The notes beneath the pieces are model-generated. The model was not told where the DNA came from. It did not search any database and saw only the letters and a program-made list of their open reading frames with translations. A stretch of 64,000 nt of DNA from Nitratireductor alexandrii (GTDB lineage Bacteria > Pseudomonadota > Alphaproteobacteria > Rhizobiales > Rhizobiaceae). Shown one piece after another: positions 1 through 8,657 of the stretch (the first letter of the stretch is position 1; each line of letters starts with the position of its first letter). Both the position numbers and the translations under genes were made by a program. The DNA is taken from NCBI RefSeq assembly GCF_004000215.1, contig NZ_RBVY01000004.1, positions 456,351 to 520,350 of the forward strand. The letters run 5' to 3'.

Positions 1-237
1 GATCGAGCCGGTGGAATTCGACAGAATGTCGTTGACGACCTCCGCCATCACCGCCTTGCCGTACATCTTGCGCATGTGCTGCATCGGCACCTTGCCCGGC
101 CGGAAGCCGTTGATGCGCACCTTGCCCTTGGCGTCCTCGAGCCGCTCCATCAGCCGGGCTTCCAGGTCCTTGGCGGGAACCACCACCTGGATTTCCCGCT
201 TCAGCCCTTCATTCAGCGTTTCGGTTACCTGCATCAT
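1..237 (-). CDS. tig: Trigger factor, N-terminal part (cut by window edge)
   Basis: This is the ribosome-associated folding chaperone and peptidyl-prolyl isomerase. Only the first 79 residues lie in the window. They match the ribosome-binding domain: the protein opens [15 protein letters not shown] and contains the signature NGFRPGKVP, the loop that docks on ribosomal protein L23. The start is one of two adjacent ATG codons (237 or 234); family members usually begin MQVTET, so the second may be the real one. The gene runs leftward out of the window. It lies just downstream of tRNA-Leu(UAG) on the same strand, with 80 bases between them. The identification is firm from the signature motif. Confidence 0.93.
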   Translation of the reverse strand, partial: MMQVTETLNEGLKREIQVVVPAKDLEARLMERLEDAKGKVRINGFRPGKVPMQHMRKMYGKAVMAEVVNDILSNSTGSI

Positions 238-317
238 CAAACCTTTGTCTTCGCGAATGCCGGCGATCCGGCGCCTGCCGTTTCGTGAGCCGGATTCTCT
301 TGCCGGGAGTGGCTTCG

Positions 318-402
318 TGGTGCGGGTGGAGGGACTTGAACCCCCACGGCTTGCGCCACAGGAACCTAAATCCTGCGTGTCTACCAGTTCCACCACACCC
401 GC
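318..402 (-). tRNA. tRNA-Leu, anticodon UAG
   Basis: A complete 85-nt class II tRNA with encoded CCA. The acceptor stem GCGGGTG/CACCCGC closes, and the discriminator is A. The anticodon stem CAGGA/TCCTG encloses the loop TTTAGGT, giving anticodon TAG (reads CUA/CUN leucine codons). The long variable arm and a GGTTCAAGTCC T-arm are present. It is the intronless counterpart of the tRNA-Leu(UAA) at 35.9–36.2 kb. Confidence 0.96.
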
Positions 403-436
403 TCCGGAGGCTTTTTGACCCCCGAAAGCGCGGCGT

Positions 437-464
437 TCTATATCATCAGCCTTTGTGGCTTCAA
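437..464 (-). promoter_or_regulatory. Candidate sigma-70 promoter for tRNA-Leu(UAG)
   Basis: On the minus strand, TTGAAG (459–464) is followed after 16 bases by TATAGA (437–442), about 35 bases upstream of the tRNA 5' end. Both hexamers resemble alphaproteobacterial housekeeping promoter elements. The call rests on spacing and similarity only. Confidence 0.45.
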
Positions 465-465
465 A

Positions 466-497
466 GGAAAAAGGCCGCAAAAATGCGGCTTTTTTTC
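466..497. terminator. Bidirectional rho-independent terminator
   Basis: The stem GCCGCA (474–479) pairs with TGCGGC (484–489) around an A-rich loop. It has an A-run on the left and a run of seven T on the right, so it can end transcription in either direction. It lies just after the stop of the leftward GDYXXLXY gene and would stop that operon from reading into the tRNA. Confidence 0.75.
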
Positions 498-557
498 CGT
501 CATGCTAGGTTTTTTCAAGCGGTCGGCTTCAGCCTACCGATTCGAATGGCTGCGCGG

Positions 558-1136
558 CTAATAAAGCGGCTCTTGATAGAGCGTGGTGTCGCCGTCCTGA
601 AACGCCTTGATCTGCGCCTGCCCGGCGGCGCTGACGGCGGCGATCACATAAAAGCTGCGCTTGCGCATGTCGGCCTCGATCGCCCTGCCCTCGCCTTCCG
701 GCAGATAGAAACGCTCGATGCCGTAGCGCAGCCTGACCCGGTCGGTCGCCGGCGACAGGCCGGATCGGAGCGCGCCGCGCAGGCGCACGCTTTTTTCGTC
801 CGGCGGCGGAGCCCCCTGCGGTAAATGCATCGCCACCGGCTGGAAAAGCCCTTTTTCGTCGGCCTGGACATCGACCAGAACGATCGCGCCCTCGGCCAGC
901 GTCCCCGCGGGCGGCGTCGAAAACAGCGTTTTGGGCAGGACGGAGATGCCATACCCGAGCCGCACATAGTCACCGCGCAGCAGATCGCGCGGATCGACCG
1001 GCTCGACCTTGAGGCGCACCTCCCAGCCATGGCGCAAAATATCGGCGCGGGCCTGGATCATCCATGCCAAAAAGCCGATCTGCAGCAGCGCCGCGGCAAG
1101 GGCGGCAGCGAAGAAAAGCCCGGTCCTGGCTTTCAT
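558..1136 (-). CDS. GDYXXLXY domain membrane-anchored protein
   Basis: A 192-residue protein with one N-terminal membrane segment (about residues 7–29, LFFAAALAAALLQIGFLAW) and an extracytoplasmic domain. The motif RGDYVRLGYGIS gives the family its name; the signature reads G-D-Y-V-R-L-G-Y. The family is of unknown function and is usually paired with a DUF2157 or DUF4401 membrane protein. That is the case here: its ATG overlaps the stop of the DUF2157 gene by four bases, so the two are translationally coupled. Start 1136 is chosen for this overlap and because the hydrophobic segment follows directly. The function is unknown; an envelope role is inferred from topology. Confidence 0.85.
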   Translation of the reverse strand: MKARTGLFFAAALAAALLQIGFLAWMIQARADILRHGWEVRLKVEPVDPRDLLRGDYVRLGYGISVLPKTLFSTPPAGTLAEGAIVLVDVQADEKGLFQPVAMHLPQGAPPPDEKSVRLRGALRSGLSPATDRVRLRYGIERFYLPEGEGRAIEADMRKRSFYVIAAVSAAGQAQIKAFQDGDTTLYQEPLY

Positions 1137-2242
1137 GAGGGCGCTCCCCGACCGGTCGCGGGCGCGAGCAGTCTTTTTTCGAGGCGAATGATGACGGCGG
1201 CCATCGCCGCCAGGATCAGTCCGGCCGCGAGCAGGAAACCGGCCGTGCCGAGCATGGTTCCGACAGTGGCGACATAGACCACGCCCAATTCGAGCGTGAA
1301 CAGCGCATAGGCGCACCAGCGCAGGGCGCGGCTGTCGCGGCCAGCCAGCATCAAGGCGGCCACGCAGCCGCCAAACGTCACCAGCGCCGCCAGCATGAAG
1401 ACCGGATCGTCGACGATTTCCGCCTGGATGAGCATCATCGCCACGGCAAAGCCGATCAGCCCGTGCACGGGCGCGCCGCCGCCCAAACGCAGGATCCGCT
1501 CACTGGCCGCCTCGCGCGCGGCGCTCACCGCCAGAAACAAGGCCGATGCCACGGCAAGCGCGACCGGAACCGCCAGGCGTTCGCCATGCAGATAGATCAA
1601 GCAGACATAACCGACGAAAGCGAGCAACAGCAAATGCCTGGCCGCACGGCTGGCGGTCCACAACGACACCGCCCACAAGCCGGCCGCCAGCACCAGCCAT
1701 TGCCAAGGCAAGGGGGACTGGCGCCAAAAATCCCAGCTATCCGTCCACAACCAGGCGACGGACAAGGCGACCGCAGCCGCCGTCAGGGCGGGCGACCGCA
1801 GCAGGATCGCGGCCAGCCCCACGCCCAGGCACCAGGTGAGCAGCGCGGCCGCCTCGTCGCCCGACAGGTGATACATCTGGCCGATCAGCGCGATCGAGGC
1901 GCCGAAGGCGGCGGCGGCCACCATATAGGCAGCCTCGCCGGCCCCGTTCTGGCCGCGCGCGCGCAGCCCCGCCCCGCCGAGATAGCCGGAGAGAATCACC
2001 GCAAACAGCATGCCGACCCGGGCAAGCCGCGGCAGCGCCTGCCAATTCGCCGCCACGAAGATCAGAATTGCAGCGCCGAGCAACAGCGCGGCCAGCATCG
2101 CCACGATGGCGCCGAACGAAATGCCTCTGCGACCGGTGTTTTCGACATCCTCGAGCAGCCGGCGCGCCGTCGTCGCGTCGACCAGCCCCGCAGCCCGCCA
2201 GCGCTCGATATCGGTTTTCAATCGTGTCGCATAGGAAGCCAT
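1133..2242 (-). CDS. DUF2157 domain integral membrane protein
   Basis: A 369-residue polytopic membrane protein. The cytoplasmic N-terminus (about 45 residues, beginning MASYATRLKTDIERW, then GLVDATTARRLL) is the DUF2157 helical head. It is followed by roughly eleven hydrophobic helices separated by short Arg-rich loops. It is the first gene of a two-gene operon with the GDYXXLXY protein. The pair is widespread in proteobacteria, and no biochemical role is established that I can name. No catalytic motif is visible. Confidence 0.82.
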   Translation of the reverse strand: MASYATRLKTDIERWRAAGLVDATTARRLLEDVENTGRRGISFGAIVAMLAALLLGAAILIFVAANWQALPRLARVGMLFAVILSGYLGGAGLRARGQNGAGEAAYMVAAAAFGASIALIGQMYHLSGDEAAALLTWCLGVGLAAILLRSPALTAAAVALSVAWLWTDSWDFWRQSPLPWQWLVLAAGLWAVSLWTASRAARHLLLLAFVGYVCLIYLHGERLAVPVALAVASALFLAVSAAREAASERILRLGGGAPVHGLIGFAVAMMLIQAEIVDDPVFMLAALVTFGGCVAALMLAGRDSRALRWCAYALFTLELGVVYVATVGTMLGTAGFLLAAGLILAAMAAVIIRLEKRLLAPATGRGAPS

Positions 2243-2424
2243 GGTCGCTCGCTGTGTACCGTCCGGAATCGCTCTATCCTAGCGGTTTTGGCGAGCGCGG
2301 ATAGAAGCCGGTTTTACCGGAATTGCCGCGCTGCACCATACGACCGCGCCCGCGCCTCGACACGAGGCAAAGCGGAGTGCGGCGTTTATGTGACGATCCG
2401 CTGATGTTGCGCCGCACAAAATGC

Positions 2425-2440
2425 ATTGCTGCTATGCAAT
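2425..2440. promoter_or_regulatory. Candidate LysR-type operator upstream of DUF1127 gene
   Basis: ATTGC-N6-GCAAT forms an inverted repeat with T-N11-A geometry (T2427, A2439), the classic LysR-family box. A wider TGCAT(2422–2426)/ATGCA(2434–2438) symmetry overlaps it. It lies about 90 bases upstream of the DUF1127 start. In Brucella and related bacteria the LysR regulator VtlR/LsrB is reported to control small DUF1127 genes, so this is a plausible site for that regulator (inference). Confidence 0.4.
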
Positions 2441-2528
2441 ATATGCGCTTCAAATCGGCCCCGAACGCCCCTATCTTCCAATTGTCAACGAGAACAGCCG
2501 AAACGAAGATTTACGAAAGAGAACGACC

Positions 2529-2669
2529 ATGAACCTGATCCGCAATTATCGCAACTGGCGCCGCTACCGGGAAACCGTCAACGAGCTGAGCCGCCTTTCG
2601 AACCGCGAACTCAACGATCTGGGCATCAGCCGCGGCGATATCCCCTTCGTCGCCCGCCGCTCGATCTAA
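2529..2669 (+). CDS. DUF1127 small protein
   Basis: A 46-residue Arg-rich protein. It has the DUF1127 (YjiS-like) pattern: an N-terminal basic helix (RNYRNWRRYRETVNEL), then LSNRELNDLGISRGDI, where the LxxLSxxELxDLGI(S/T)RxDI signature is clear. The start at 2529 follows a GAAAGAGAAC ribosome-binding stretch. Small DUF1127 proteins in rhizobia and Brucella have been linked to RNA metabolism, carbon and phosphate physiology and virulence-type regulation, but the molecular activity of this one cannot be read from sequence. It is a single gene, ended by two strong hairpins. Confidence 0.9.
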   Translation: MNLIRNYRNWRRYRETVNELSRLSNRELNDLGISRGDIPFVARRSI

Positions 2670-2721
2670 CACAGAACACGAATTTCGCCAGGACCATCCT
2701 CCTCCCAGGTCCTGTCGGATA

Positions 2722-2803
2722 AGGCCGGCATTCACCTCCTCCCGGATGCCGGCCGCCAAAACGACACCCGCCGGACCTCCTCCCCCGGCGGGTGTTGTTT
2801 TTT
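2722..2803 (+). terminator. Tandem hairpins, the second with a T-run
   Basis: The first hairpin pairs GGCCGGCAT (2722–2730) with ATGCCGGCC (2745–2753). The second pairs AACGACACCCGCCGG (one mismatch) with CCGGCGGGTGTTGTT and runs into T7, a textbook rho-independent terminator. Both loops contain the same element, ACCTCCTCCC. They lie between the DUF1127 gene and the convergent lipoprotein gene. Confidence 0.8.
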
Positions 2804-2887
2804 TGCGGGCAGCGCAAGCCATGCCCCGGTCTCCAACGACCATTCTGCCACGATCATCCATATCCGATTTCGGGCGCGAACACCCGC

Positions 2888-3496
2888 TCAGCGCGCACCC
2901 ATCACCCCGCGCGAGCGCCATTCGCTGTAAAGCATGATGTCGGGCGCGCCGCCCATCGGCTCGTACCAGCTATCGACCGCCCACAGCGTGCCGCCGCGCT
3001 CGCGGATCATCGCCGTGGAATGCGGATAGCGGCCGTCGACGAACAGGCCCCGCGAGCGATTCCACTCCACCGTATGGTGCTTCAGGAGACCCCGTTCCTG
3101 CAGATAAAGCAGCAGCGAGCGGGTATTGGTCGATTCGTCGATGCAATCCATCTGGCCCTTGACCCGGGAGCCGGCGAGATTGGATTTGGCAGCGTCGCGC
3201 ACGCCGATCACGCCGCCAGCACGATCCTCAAAATATTGCACCGCCTTGGAGATCGCGCCGCGTTCGTCCGCCGCCGTTTCGGCATAAGCGAACATGCCGC
3301 CGAAGGTTTCGCCATCGCGGGCGGTCAGGGTCAGCCTGGTCTTGTAGGAACAATTATAGCCGTGGCAGACATAAAGCCGCTTGGTTGTGGTCTTGGTGAT
3401 CTCGCCGGTATAGTTGCTCGATACCGACGTGCAGCCGGCCGCGGCAACCAGCCCGAAGCCCACGATGATTCGCCCGAATGACCCGCCACCCACCAT
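2888..3496 (-). CDS. Putative lipoprotein, conserved hypothetical
   Basis: A 202-residue protein with a lipoprotein signal: a hydrophobic stretch (IIVGFGLVAAAG) ending in the lipobox AAAGC with the modified Cys near residue 22. The mature part has a short Cys-containing segment (YVCHGYNCSYKTR) and a C-terminal region rich in Trp, Tyr and Arg (VEWNRSRGLFVDGRYPH, WAVDSWYEPMG). I recognise no enzyme family; similar lipoproteins of unknown function occur in rhizobia. It is monocistronic and lies between a terminator and trmFO, divergent from trmFO. Outer-membrane or periplasmic anchoring is inferred. Confidence 0.75.
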   Translation of the reverse strand: MVGGGSFGRIIVGFGLVAAAGCTSVSSNYTGEITKTTTKRLYVCHGYNCSYKTRLTLTARDGETFGGMFAYAETAADERGAISKAVQYFEDRAGGVIGVRDAAKSNLAGSRVKGQMDCIDESTNTRSLLLYLQERGLLKHHTVEWNRSRGLFVDGRYPHSTAMIRERGGTLWAVDSWYEPMGGAPDIMLYSEWRSRGVMGAR

Positions 3497-3605
3497 CGTG
3501 CGATCATAGAAAACGACGCGCGGCCCGGCAAATCGAAAAACGCCGTGCCGTGCAACCGCCCACCGGCCGATTGCATTCGGCCCGCGCGGGGACTATCTCG
3601 ACCCC

Positions 3606-5024
3606 ATGAACACAAAACCCATCCACGTCATCGGCGGCGGTCTTGCCGGCAGCGAAGCCGCCTGGCAGATCGCCGAGGCCGGCGTTCCCGTCATCCTTCA
3701 CGAAATGCGCGGCGTGCGCGGCACCGACGCCCATAAGACCGACGGGCTCGCCGAACTGGTCTGCTCGAATTCCTTCCGCTCCGACGATGCCGAAACCAAC
3801 GCGGTCGGCCTGCTGCATGCGGAGATGCGGCTTGCCGGCTCGCTGATCATGGCCTGCGGCGACGCCCACCAGGTTCCGGCCGGCGGCGCGCTGGCCGTCG
3901 ACCGCGAAGGCTTTTCTGCCGCCGTGACGGAGAAAGTCGAGACGCACGAACTGATCACGGTGGTGCGCGAGGAAGTCCGCGGCCTGCCGCCGGCGGACTG
4001 GGACCAGGCGATCATCGCCACAGGCCCGCTGACCGCGCCGTCGCTGGCCGAGGCCATTCGCGCCGAAACCGGCGCCGACGCACTGGCTTTTTTCGACGCG
4101 ATCGCCCCTATCGTGCATTTCGATACGATCAACATGGATATTTGCTGGTTCCAGTCGCGCTACGACAAGGTCGGTCCAGGCGGCACCGGCAAGGACTACA
4201 TCAACTGCCCGATGGACAAGGCCCAGTACGCGGCCTTCGTCCAGGCGCTTATTGACAGCGACAAGACCGAGTTCAAGCAGTGGGAAGGCACGCCTTATTT
4301 CGACGGCTGCCTGCCGGTCGAGGTGATGGCCGAGCGCGGGCCGGAGACGCTGCGCCACGGACCGATGAAGCCGATGGGCCTGACCAACGCCCACGCCCCC
4401 GACATCAAGCCCTACGCCGTCGTGCAGCTGCGCCAGGACAACGCGCTGGGCACGCTCTACAACATGGTCGGCTTTCAGACGAAGCTGAAATATGGCGAGC
4501 AGGCGCGCGTGTTGCACATGATCCCCGGGCTTGAACGGGCCGAATTCGCCCGGCTCGGCGGCGTGCACCGCAACACCTATATCAACTCACCCGTCCTGCT
4601 CGACGGCGCGCTGCAACTGAAATCGCGACCAGGCCTGCGCTTTGCCGGCCAGATCACCGGGTGCGAGGGATATGTCGAAAGCGCCGCGATGGGTCTGCTT
4701 GCCGGACGCTTCGCCGCCGCCGAGCGGCTCGGCCGCGCCGCACCGCCGCCGCCCGTTACCACCGCCTTCGGCGCCTTGCTTTCCCACATCACCGGCGGCC
4801 ACATCGTCTCCGACGACGAGCCGGGCAAACGCTCCTTCCAGCCCATGAACGTCAATTTCGGCCTGTTTGAGCCGCTCGAGCCCGGCGCGATCGAAAAGCC
4901 GGAGGGCCGGCGCTTTCGTGGCAAGGAAAAGGCGATCGCCCGCAAGAAGGCTTTGACCGGCCGCGCGCTCGCCGACTGCCGGGCCTGGCTGGGGCTTGCG
5001 CCGCGCGCCGAAGCCGCGGAATAG
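3606..5024 (+). CDS. trmFO: Folate-dependent tRNA (uracil-54-C5) methyltransferase
   Basis: This enzyme makes ribothymidine at position 54 of tRNA using methylenetetrahydrofolate and FADH2. At 472 residues it has family length. The FAD-binding dinucleotide motif is at the N-terminus ([13 protein letters not shown], glycines 10–12 and 15). The conserved [11 protein letters not shown] segment places one conserved cysteine at residue 53. Further family blocks are [18 protein letters not shown], the TRH-like [10 protein letters not shown], and [17 protein letters not shown] near the C-terminal FAD site. The start follows a weak upstream region, but homologues begin here. TrmFO is the usual U54 methylase in rhizobia, in place of TrmA. 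Confidence 0.95.
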   Translation: MNTKPIHVIGGGLAGSEAAWQIAEAGVPVILHEMRGVRGTDAHKTDGLAELVCSNSFRSDDAETNAVGLLHAEMRLAGSLIMACGDAHQVPAGGALAVDREGFSAAVTEKVETHELITVVREEVRGLPPADWDQAIIATGPLTAPSLAEAIRAETGADALAFFDAIAPIVHFDTINMDICWFQSRYDKVGPGGTGKDYINCPMDKAQYAAFVQALIDSDKTEFKQWEGTPYFDGCLPVEVMAERGPETLRHGPMKPMGLTNAHAPDIKPYAVVQLRQDNALGTLYNMVGFQTKLKYGEQARVLHMIPGLERAEFARLGGVHRNTYINSPVLLDGALQLKSRPGLRFAGQITGCEGYVESAAMGLLAGRFAAAERLGRAAPPPPVTTAFGALLSHITGGHIVSDDEPGKRSFQPMNVNFGLFEPLEPGAIEKPEGRRFRGKEKAIARKKALTGRALADCRAWLGLAPRAEAAE

Positions 5025-5072
5025 TCGGGCCCAGTCGGCAGCCGTGTCCGACGCAACCGGGGACTCGCCGCC

Positions 5073-5909
5073 ATGACCGCGTTCGAAAGCACCTTCTTCC
5101 ACGTCGAGCGCCATGGCGCCGTCGTTCATCTGGTGATGAACCGACCCGACCGGGCCAATGCCATGAGCTCCGATTTCTGGACCGACCTGCCGCGCCTGAT
5201 CGCCGCCCTCGGCCGCGACCAGACCGTGCGCTGCGCGGTGATCTCGGGCGCGGGCAAAAATTTCACCGGCGGCATGGATCTTGCCGCCTTCGCCGACATC
5301 GCAAAACTGTTCGAGGCCGAACCGGGACGGGCGGCGCTGGCCATGCGCGATCTGATCCTGACGCTGCAGGACGCCTTCACCGCGCTGGAACGGGCGCGAT
5401 TTCCGGTGATCGCAGCCGTGCACGGCGCCTGCGTTGGCGCAGGCGTCGACCTGATCACCGCCTGCGACATGCGGCTCGCCGCCGCCGATGCCGCCTTCGC
5501 CGTCGAGGAAATCCATATCGGCATGGCCGCCGATGTCGGCACGCTGCAAAGACTGCCCAAGCTGATCGCGCCGTCCGTGGCGGCCGAACTCGCCTATACC
5601 GGGCGCCGGTTCTCCGCCGAGGAGGCGAAAGGGTTCGGTCTGGTCTCCACGGTATATGACGAGCGCGAGACGCTGGTTGCGGGCGCCCTCGAGTTGGCGC
5701 ACGCGATCGCGCGCAAGTCGCCGCTGGCGATCACCGGCATCAAGCGCAACCTCGCCTATGCACGCGACCACTCGGTCGCCGACGGCCTCGACTATATCGC
5801 GACCTGGAACGCCGGCATGTTGCGGCCGCAGGACCTGATGGCGGCGGTGCAGGCGAAGATGGCCAAGCGCGAAGCCCAGTTTGCCGATCTGTTGCAAAGC
5901 GAAGCCTGA
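5073..5909 (+). CDS. Crotonase-family enoyl-CoA hydratase/isomerase
   Basis: A 278-residue crotonase-fold protein. It begins with the family strand VVHLVMNRPDRANAMSSDFW. The first oxyanion-hole region is SGAGKNFTGGMDLAAF, and the second is VHGACVGAGVDLITACDMRLA. An acidic residue occurs in FAVEEIHIGMAADVGTLQRLP, as in dienoyl-CoA isomerases (ECH1 type), where Asp/Glu residues in this block shift double bonds. That makes a delta(3,5)-delta(2,4)-dienoyl-CoA isomerase-like role more likely than plain hydration, but the substrate cannot be fixed. It follows trmFO by 48 bases on the same strand, with no other fatty-acid genes nearby. Confidence 0.85.
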   Translation: MTAFESTFFHVERHGAVVHLVMNRPDRANAMSSDFWTDLPRLIAALGRDQTVRCAVISGAGKNFTGGMDLAAFADIAKLFEAEPGRAALAMRDLILTLQDAFTALERARFPVIAAVHGACVGAGVDLITACDMRLAAADAAFAVEEIHIGMAADVGTLQRLPKLIAPSVAAELAYTGRRFSAEEAKGFGLVSTVYDERETLVAGALELAHAIARKSPLAITGIKRNLAYARDHSVADGLDYIATWNAGMLRPQDLMAAVQAKMAKREAQFADLLQSEA

Positions 5910-5950
5910 AAGCCGCGACCGGCCGGTCGGCGGAGGTCCCGCTGGCAGGC

Positions 5951-5978
5951 CGGCGGCGCATTCGTTCCTGCGCCGCCG
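5951..5978. terminator. Perfect 10-bp hairpin between convergent genes
   Basis: CGGCGGCGCA (5951–5960) and TGCGCCGCCG (5969–5978) form a perfect stem with an 8-base loop, between the crotonase and the oppositely oriented gcd. There is no T-run on either side, so termination efficiency is uncertain. Confidence 0.5.
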
Positions 5979-5989
5979 CGGTCCCCGTC

Positions 5990-8491
5990 CTACTCGGCCG
6001 CCGGCTCCGGCAGCGCGAAGGCGATCACGTAGTCGCCGCGCTCGGGCGAGGTGCGCGCGCCGCCCGCCGACACCACGACATATTGCCGGCCCGTCTCGGG
6101 AGATGTGTAGACCAGCGGGGTCGTCTGCGCGCCCACCGGCAGCCGGTGCTTCCACACTTCCTTGCCGGTCGCCAGGTCGAAGGCGCGGATATTGTGGTCA
6201 AGCGTGCCGGCATAGAAGACCAGGCCCGAAGCCGTCGTCACCGGGCCGCCCACCGTCGGCATCCCGGTCGGCATCGGCACATGCATCTTGATGCCGAGGG
6301 GACCGTTGTCCTCGACCGTGCCGAGCGGCACCTGCCAGGCGATGGTCTGGCTTTTCAGATCGATCGCCGTCAGCGTGCCGTAAGGCGGCTCCTGACACGG
6401 AATGCCGAGCGGTGACATGAAGGTCACCTTGGCCGCGCCATAGGGCGTGCCGAGCTGACCCGAGAGCCCTTCATGGGAGTTGCGCGCGTCCGCCTTGTCG
6501 GCCTCACCGCGGGCAACGAGCTGGATGCGGTGCGGCGAGCGCGTATCGTTGAACACCAGATAGCCGGTCGGCTCGTGGATCGACGAACTGCCCCAATTCA
6601 TACCGCCGAAGAAACCCGGCCATTGCAGCGTCGGCTCCAGCCCCGGCGGAGTGAATTCGCCCTCATAGCGCATCTTGCGAAACTCGATGCGGCAATAAAG
6701 CTGATCGAACGGCGTGGTGCCCCACATCCGCGCTTCCGTCAGCGGGTCGGCGCCGATGCTGGGCATGCCCACCGAATAGGGTTGCGTCGCGGCCGTCCAA
6801 TCCCCTTCGACCGCCCCCTGCGGCACCGCGCGGTCCTCGACCGCGAAGACCGGTTCGCCGGTTGCGCGGTCGAGCACGAAGATCTGGCCGCGCTTGGTCG
6901 TTTGGATCAACGCCGCGTGCGTGCCGCCCTGCCCGTCCGGAATATCGTAGAGGGCGGGTTGCGAAGGCACGTCATAGTCCCACAGATCGTGGTTGACGGT
7001 GCGGAAGTGCCAGCGTTCGCGTCCCGTCTGGATGTCGAGCGCGACGACGGCGGCGGTGTATTCCTCCGCCCGCTGTGAACGATGCGCGCCGAAGAAATCC
7101 GGAGTCGCGTTGCCGGTCGGCAGGTAGACCAGACCGAGCTCCGGATCGAAGGCCGGCGTGCTCCACACATTCGGCGTGCCGCGCGTATAGGTTCCGCCTT
7201 CCGGGGGGAAGCGTGTGATGTCCGGATTGCCGAGGTCCCAGGCCCAGACGAGTTCGCCCGTCTCAGCGTCGAAACCGCGTACGACGCCCGAAGGAAGACC
7301 GATGGCGACATTGTCGACGACCCAGCCGCCGATAATGATGATGCCCTGCGCCACCGTCGGCGCCGACGTCTGGAAATAGAAGCCGGGGCGTACCTCGCCC
7401 ATGCCGACCGTCAGGTTGACCGTGCCGTTTTCACCGAATTGCGGGCACGGCGCGCCAGTATCGGCATCGAGCTGGATCAGGCGGGCATCGATCGTGGTCA
7501 AGACGATGCGGCGCTGACAGATGCCCGCCTGCTCGGCGGGACGCGTCTGTTCGGGCTCGGCCGGGACGAGCGCCTCACCTTGCGCGCCATCGTCCTCGAC
7601 GGCCGCAGCCACCGCTGCCTGTGCTGCTTCCGCTTCGGAGGCGCGAACCGCCTGCAGCCCGGCGGAGATGCGACCGGTCGATTCGTAATAGCCGACGCTG
7701 CGGCACCGCTGCCACAGCGGCGAAGACGCTTCGGGGTCGAAGCTCCAGCGCTTCTCGCCGGTATCGGCGTCCAGCGCGTGGACCACGTTGCGCACCGTGC
7801 ACACATAAACGGTGTCGCCGACCTGAAGCGGCGTGTTCTGGTCTTCGGCACCCGTGCCGGTCTCGTTGATGGGCACGTCGCCGTGGCGGAATTCCCAGGC
7901 CACCTCGAGCTGGCCGACATTTTCGGGCGTGATTTGAGCGGACGGCGCATAACGCGTGCCGGCCGGCGTGCGCCCGTAATGCTGCCAGCTTTGCGCGACT
8001 TCGGCCGTCTCGGCCAGCGTTTCCGGCGCCCCGCTGGCTGCGACGTAGGGCACGGGCTGGAACGCGCGGTAACCGGTTGCAGCAAGCGCCACAACCAAGA
8101 GCGCAGCCATGGCAAAGGCCGGCAGACGCGCCGGTCGACCGCTGCCACGCTTCAGCAACGGCGCGGCCAGGAAGATCAACACGCCCAGCACCGCCGGCGC
8201 GACCAGGCGCGAGACCAGCGGCCAGAACTGGAAGCCGACCTCCCAGATCGCCCAGATCACCGTACCGACGAACACCACGACGAAAATGTGCAGGCCCAGA
8301 ACGTGGCTGCGGGCCAGAAACCAGGCCGACAACAGCAAGCCCGCGCCGGCGACGGCGAAGTACCAGGAGCCGCCGAGCGAGATGAGCTGAACTCCGCCGA
8401 TCAGGAGATAGCCGCCGCCGGCAAGCATGACGAGGCAAAGAAGAAGAACGGGCCAGGAGGCCCAGCGCGGGGGAAGCGGCATGGCAGCCAT
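5990..8491 (-). CDS. gcd: Membrane-bound PQQ-dependent glucose (or quinate/shikimate) dehydrogenase
   Basis: An 833-residue inner-membrane quinoprotein. About five N-terminal transmembrane helices (residues 1–145) carry the quinone contact. They are followed by the periplasmic eight-bladed PQQ propeller, with signature pieces WQHYGRTPAGTRYAPSAQI, TPLQVGDTVYVCTVRN, HFRTVNHDLWDYDVPSQPAL, MPTVGGPVTTASGLVFYAG and the C-terminal AGGARTSPERGDYVIAFALP. Electrons go from glucose or a related polyol to ubiquinone. Blade 2 carries an unusual low-complexity Ala/Glu/Gln insert (about residues 280–318), which explains why the protein is longer than the roughly 800-residue norm. No pqq biosynthesis genes are in the window. 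The start is supported by AAAGG upstream. Confidence 0.92.
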   Translation of the reverse strand: MAAMPLPPRWASWPVLLLCLVMLAGGGYLLIGGVQLISLGGSWYFAVAGAGLLLSAWFLARSHVLGLHIFVVVFVGTVIWAIWEVGFQFWPLVSRLVAPAVLGVLIFLAAPLLKRGSGRPARLPAFAMAALLVVALAATGYRAFQPVPYVAASGAPETLAETAEVAQSWQHYGRTPAGTRYAPSAQITPENVGQLEVAWEFRHGDVPINETGTGAEDQNTPLQVGDTVYVCTVRNVVHALDADTGEKRWSFDPEASSPLWQRCRSVGYYESTGRISAGLQAVRASEAEAAQAAVAAAVEDDGAQGEALVPAEPEQTRPAEQAGICQRRIVLTTIDARLIQLDADTGAPCPQFGENGTVNLTVGMGEVRPGFYFQTSAPTVAQGIIIIGGWVVDNVAIGLPSGVVRGFDAETGELVWAWDLGNPDITRFPPEGGTYTRGTPNVWSTPAFDPELGLVYLPTGNATPDFFGAHRSQRAEEYTAAVVALDIQTGRERWHFRTVNHDLWDYDVPSQPALYDIPDGQGGTHAALIQTTKRGQIFVLDRATGEPVFAVEDRAVPQGAVEGDWTAATQPYSVGMPSIGADPLTEARMWGTTPFDQLYCRIEFRKMRYEGEFTPPGLEPTLQWPGFFGGMNWGSSSIHEPTGYLVFNDTRSPHRIQLVARGEADKADARNSHEGLSGQLGTPYGAAKVTFMSPLGIPCQEPPYGTLTAIDLKSQTIAWQVPLGTVEDNGPLGIKMHVPMPTGMPTVGGPVTTASGLVFYAGTLDHNIRAFDLATGKEVWKHRLPVGAQTTPLVYTSPETGRQYVVVSAGGARTSPERGDYVIAFALPEPAAE

Positions 8492-8657
8492 AGAACGACC
8501 TTTCCGTTTGGCACGCAGGCGCGCCGTATTTCCCTCCCAGCGGGCACGCCCCTACGACGCTCGAACCGCGATGTCCATCGCGCTACCGAGTTATGGACAG
8601 TTAGATCTCGGCGTGGATCAATCGCCGGCCGGCAGCGGCCGATTGCGCGCCTTGCGC

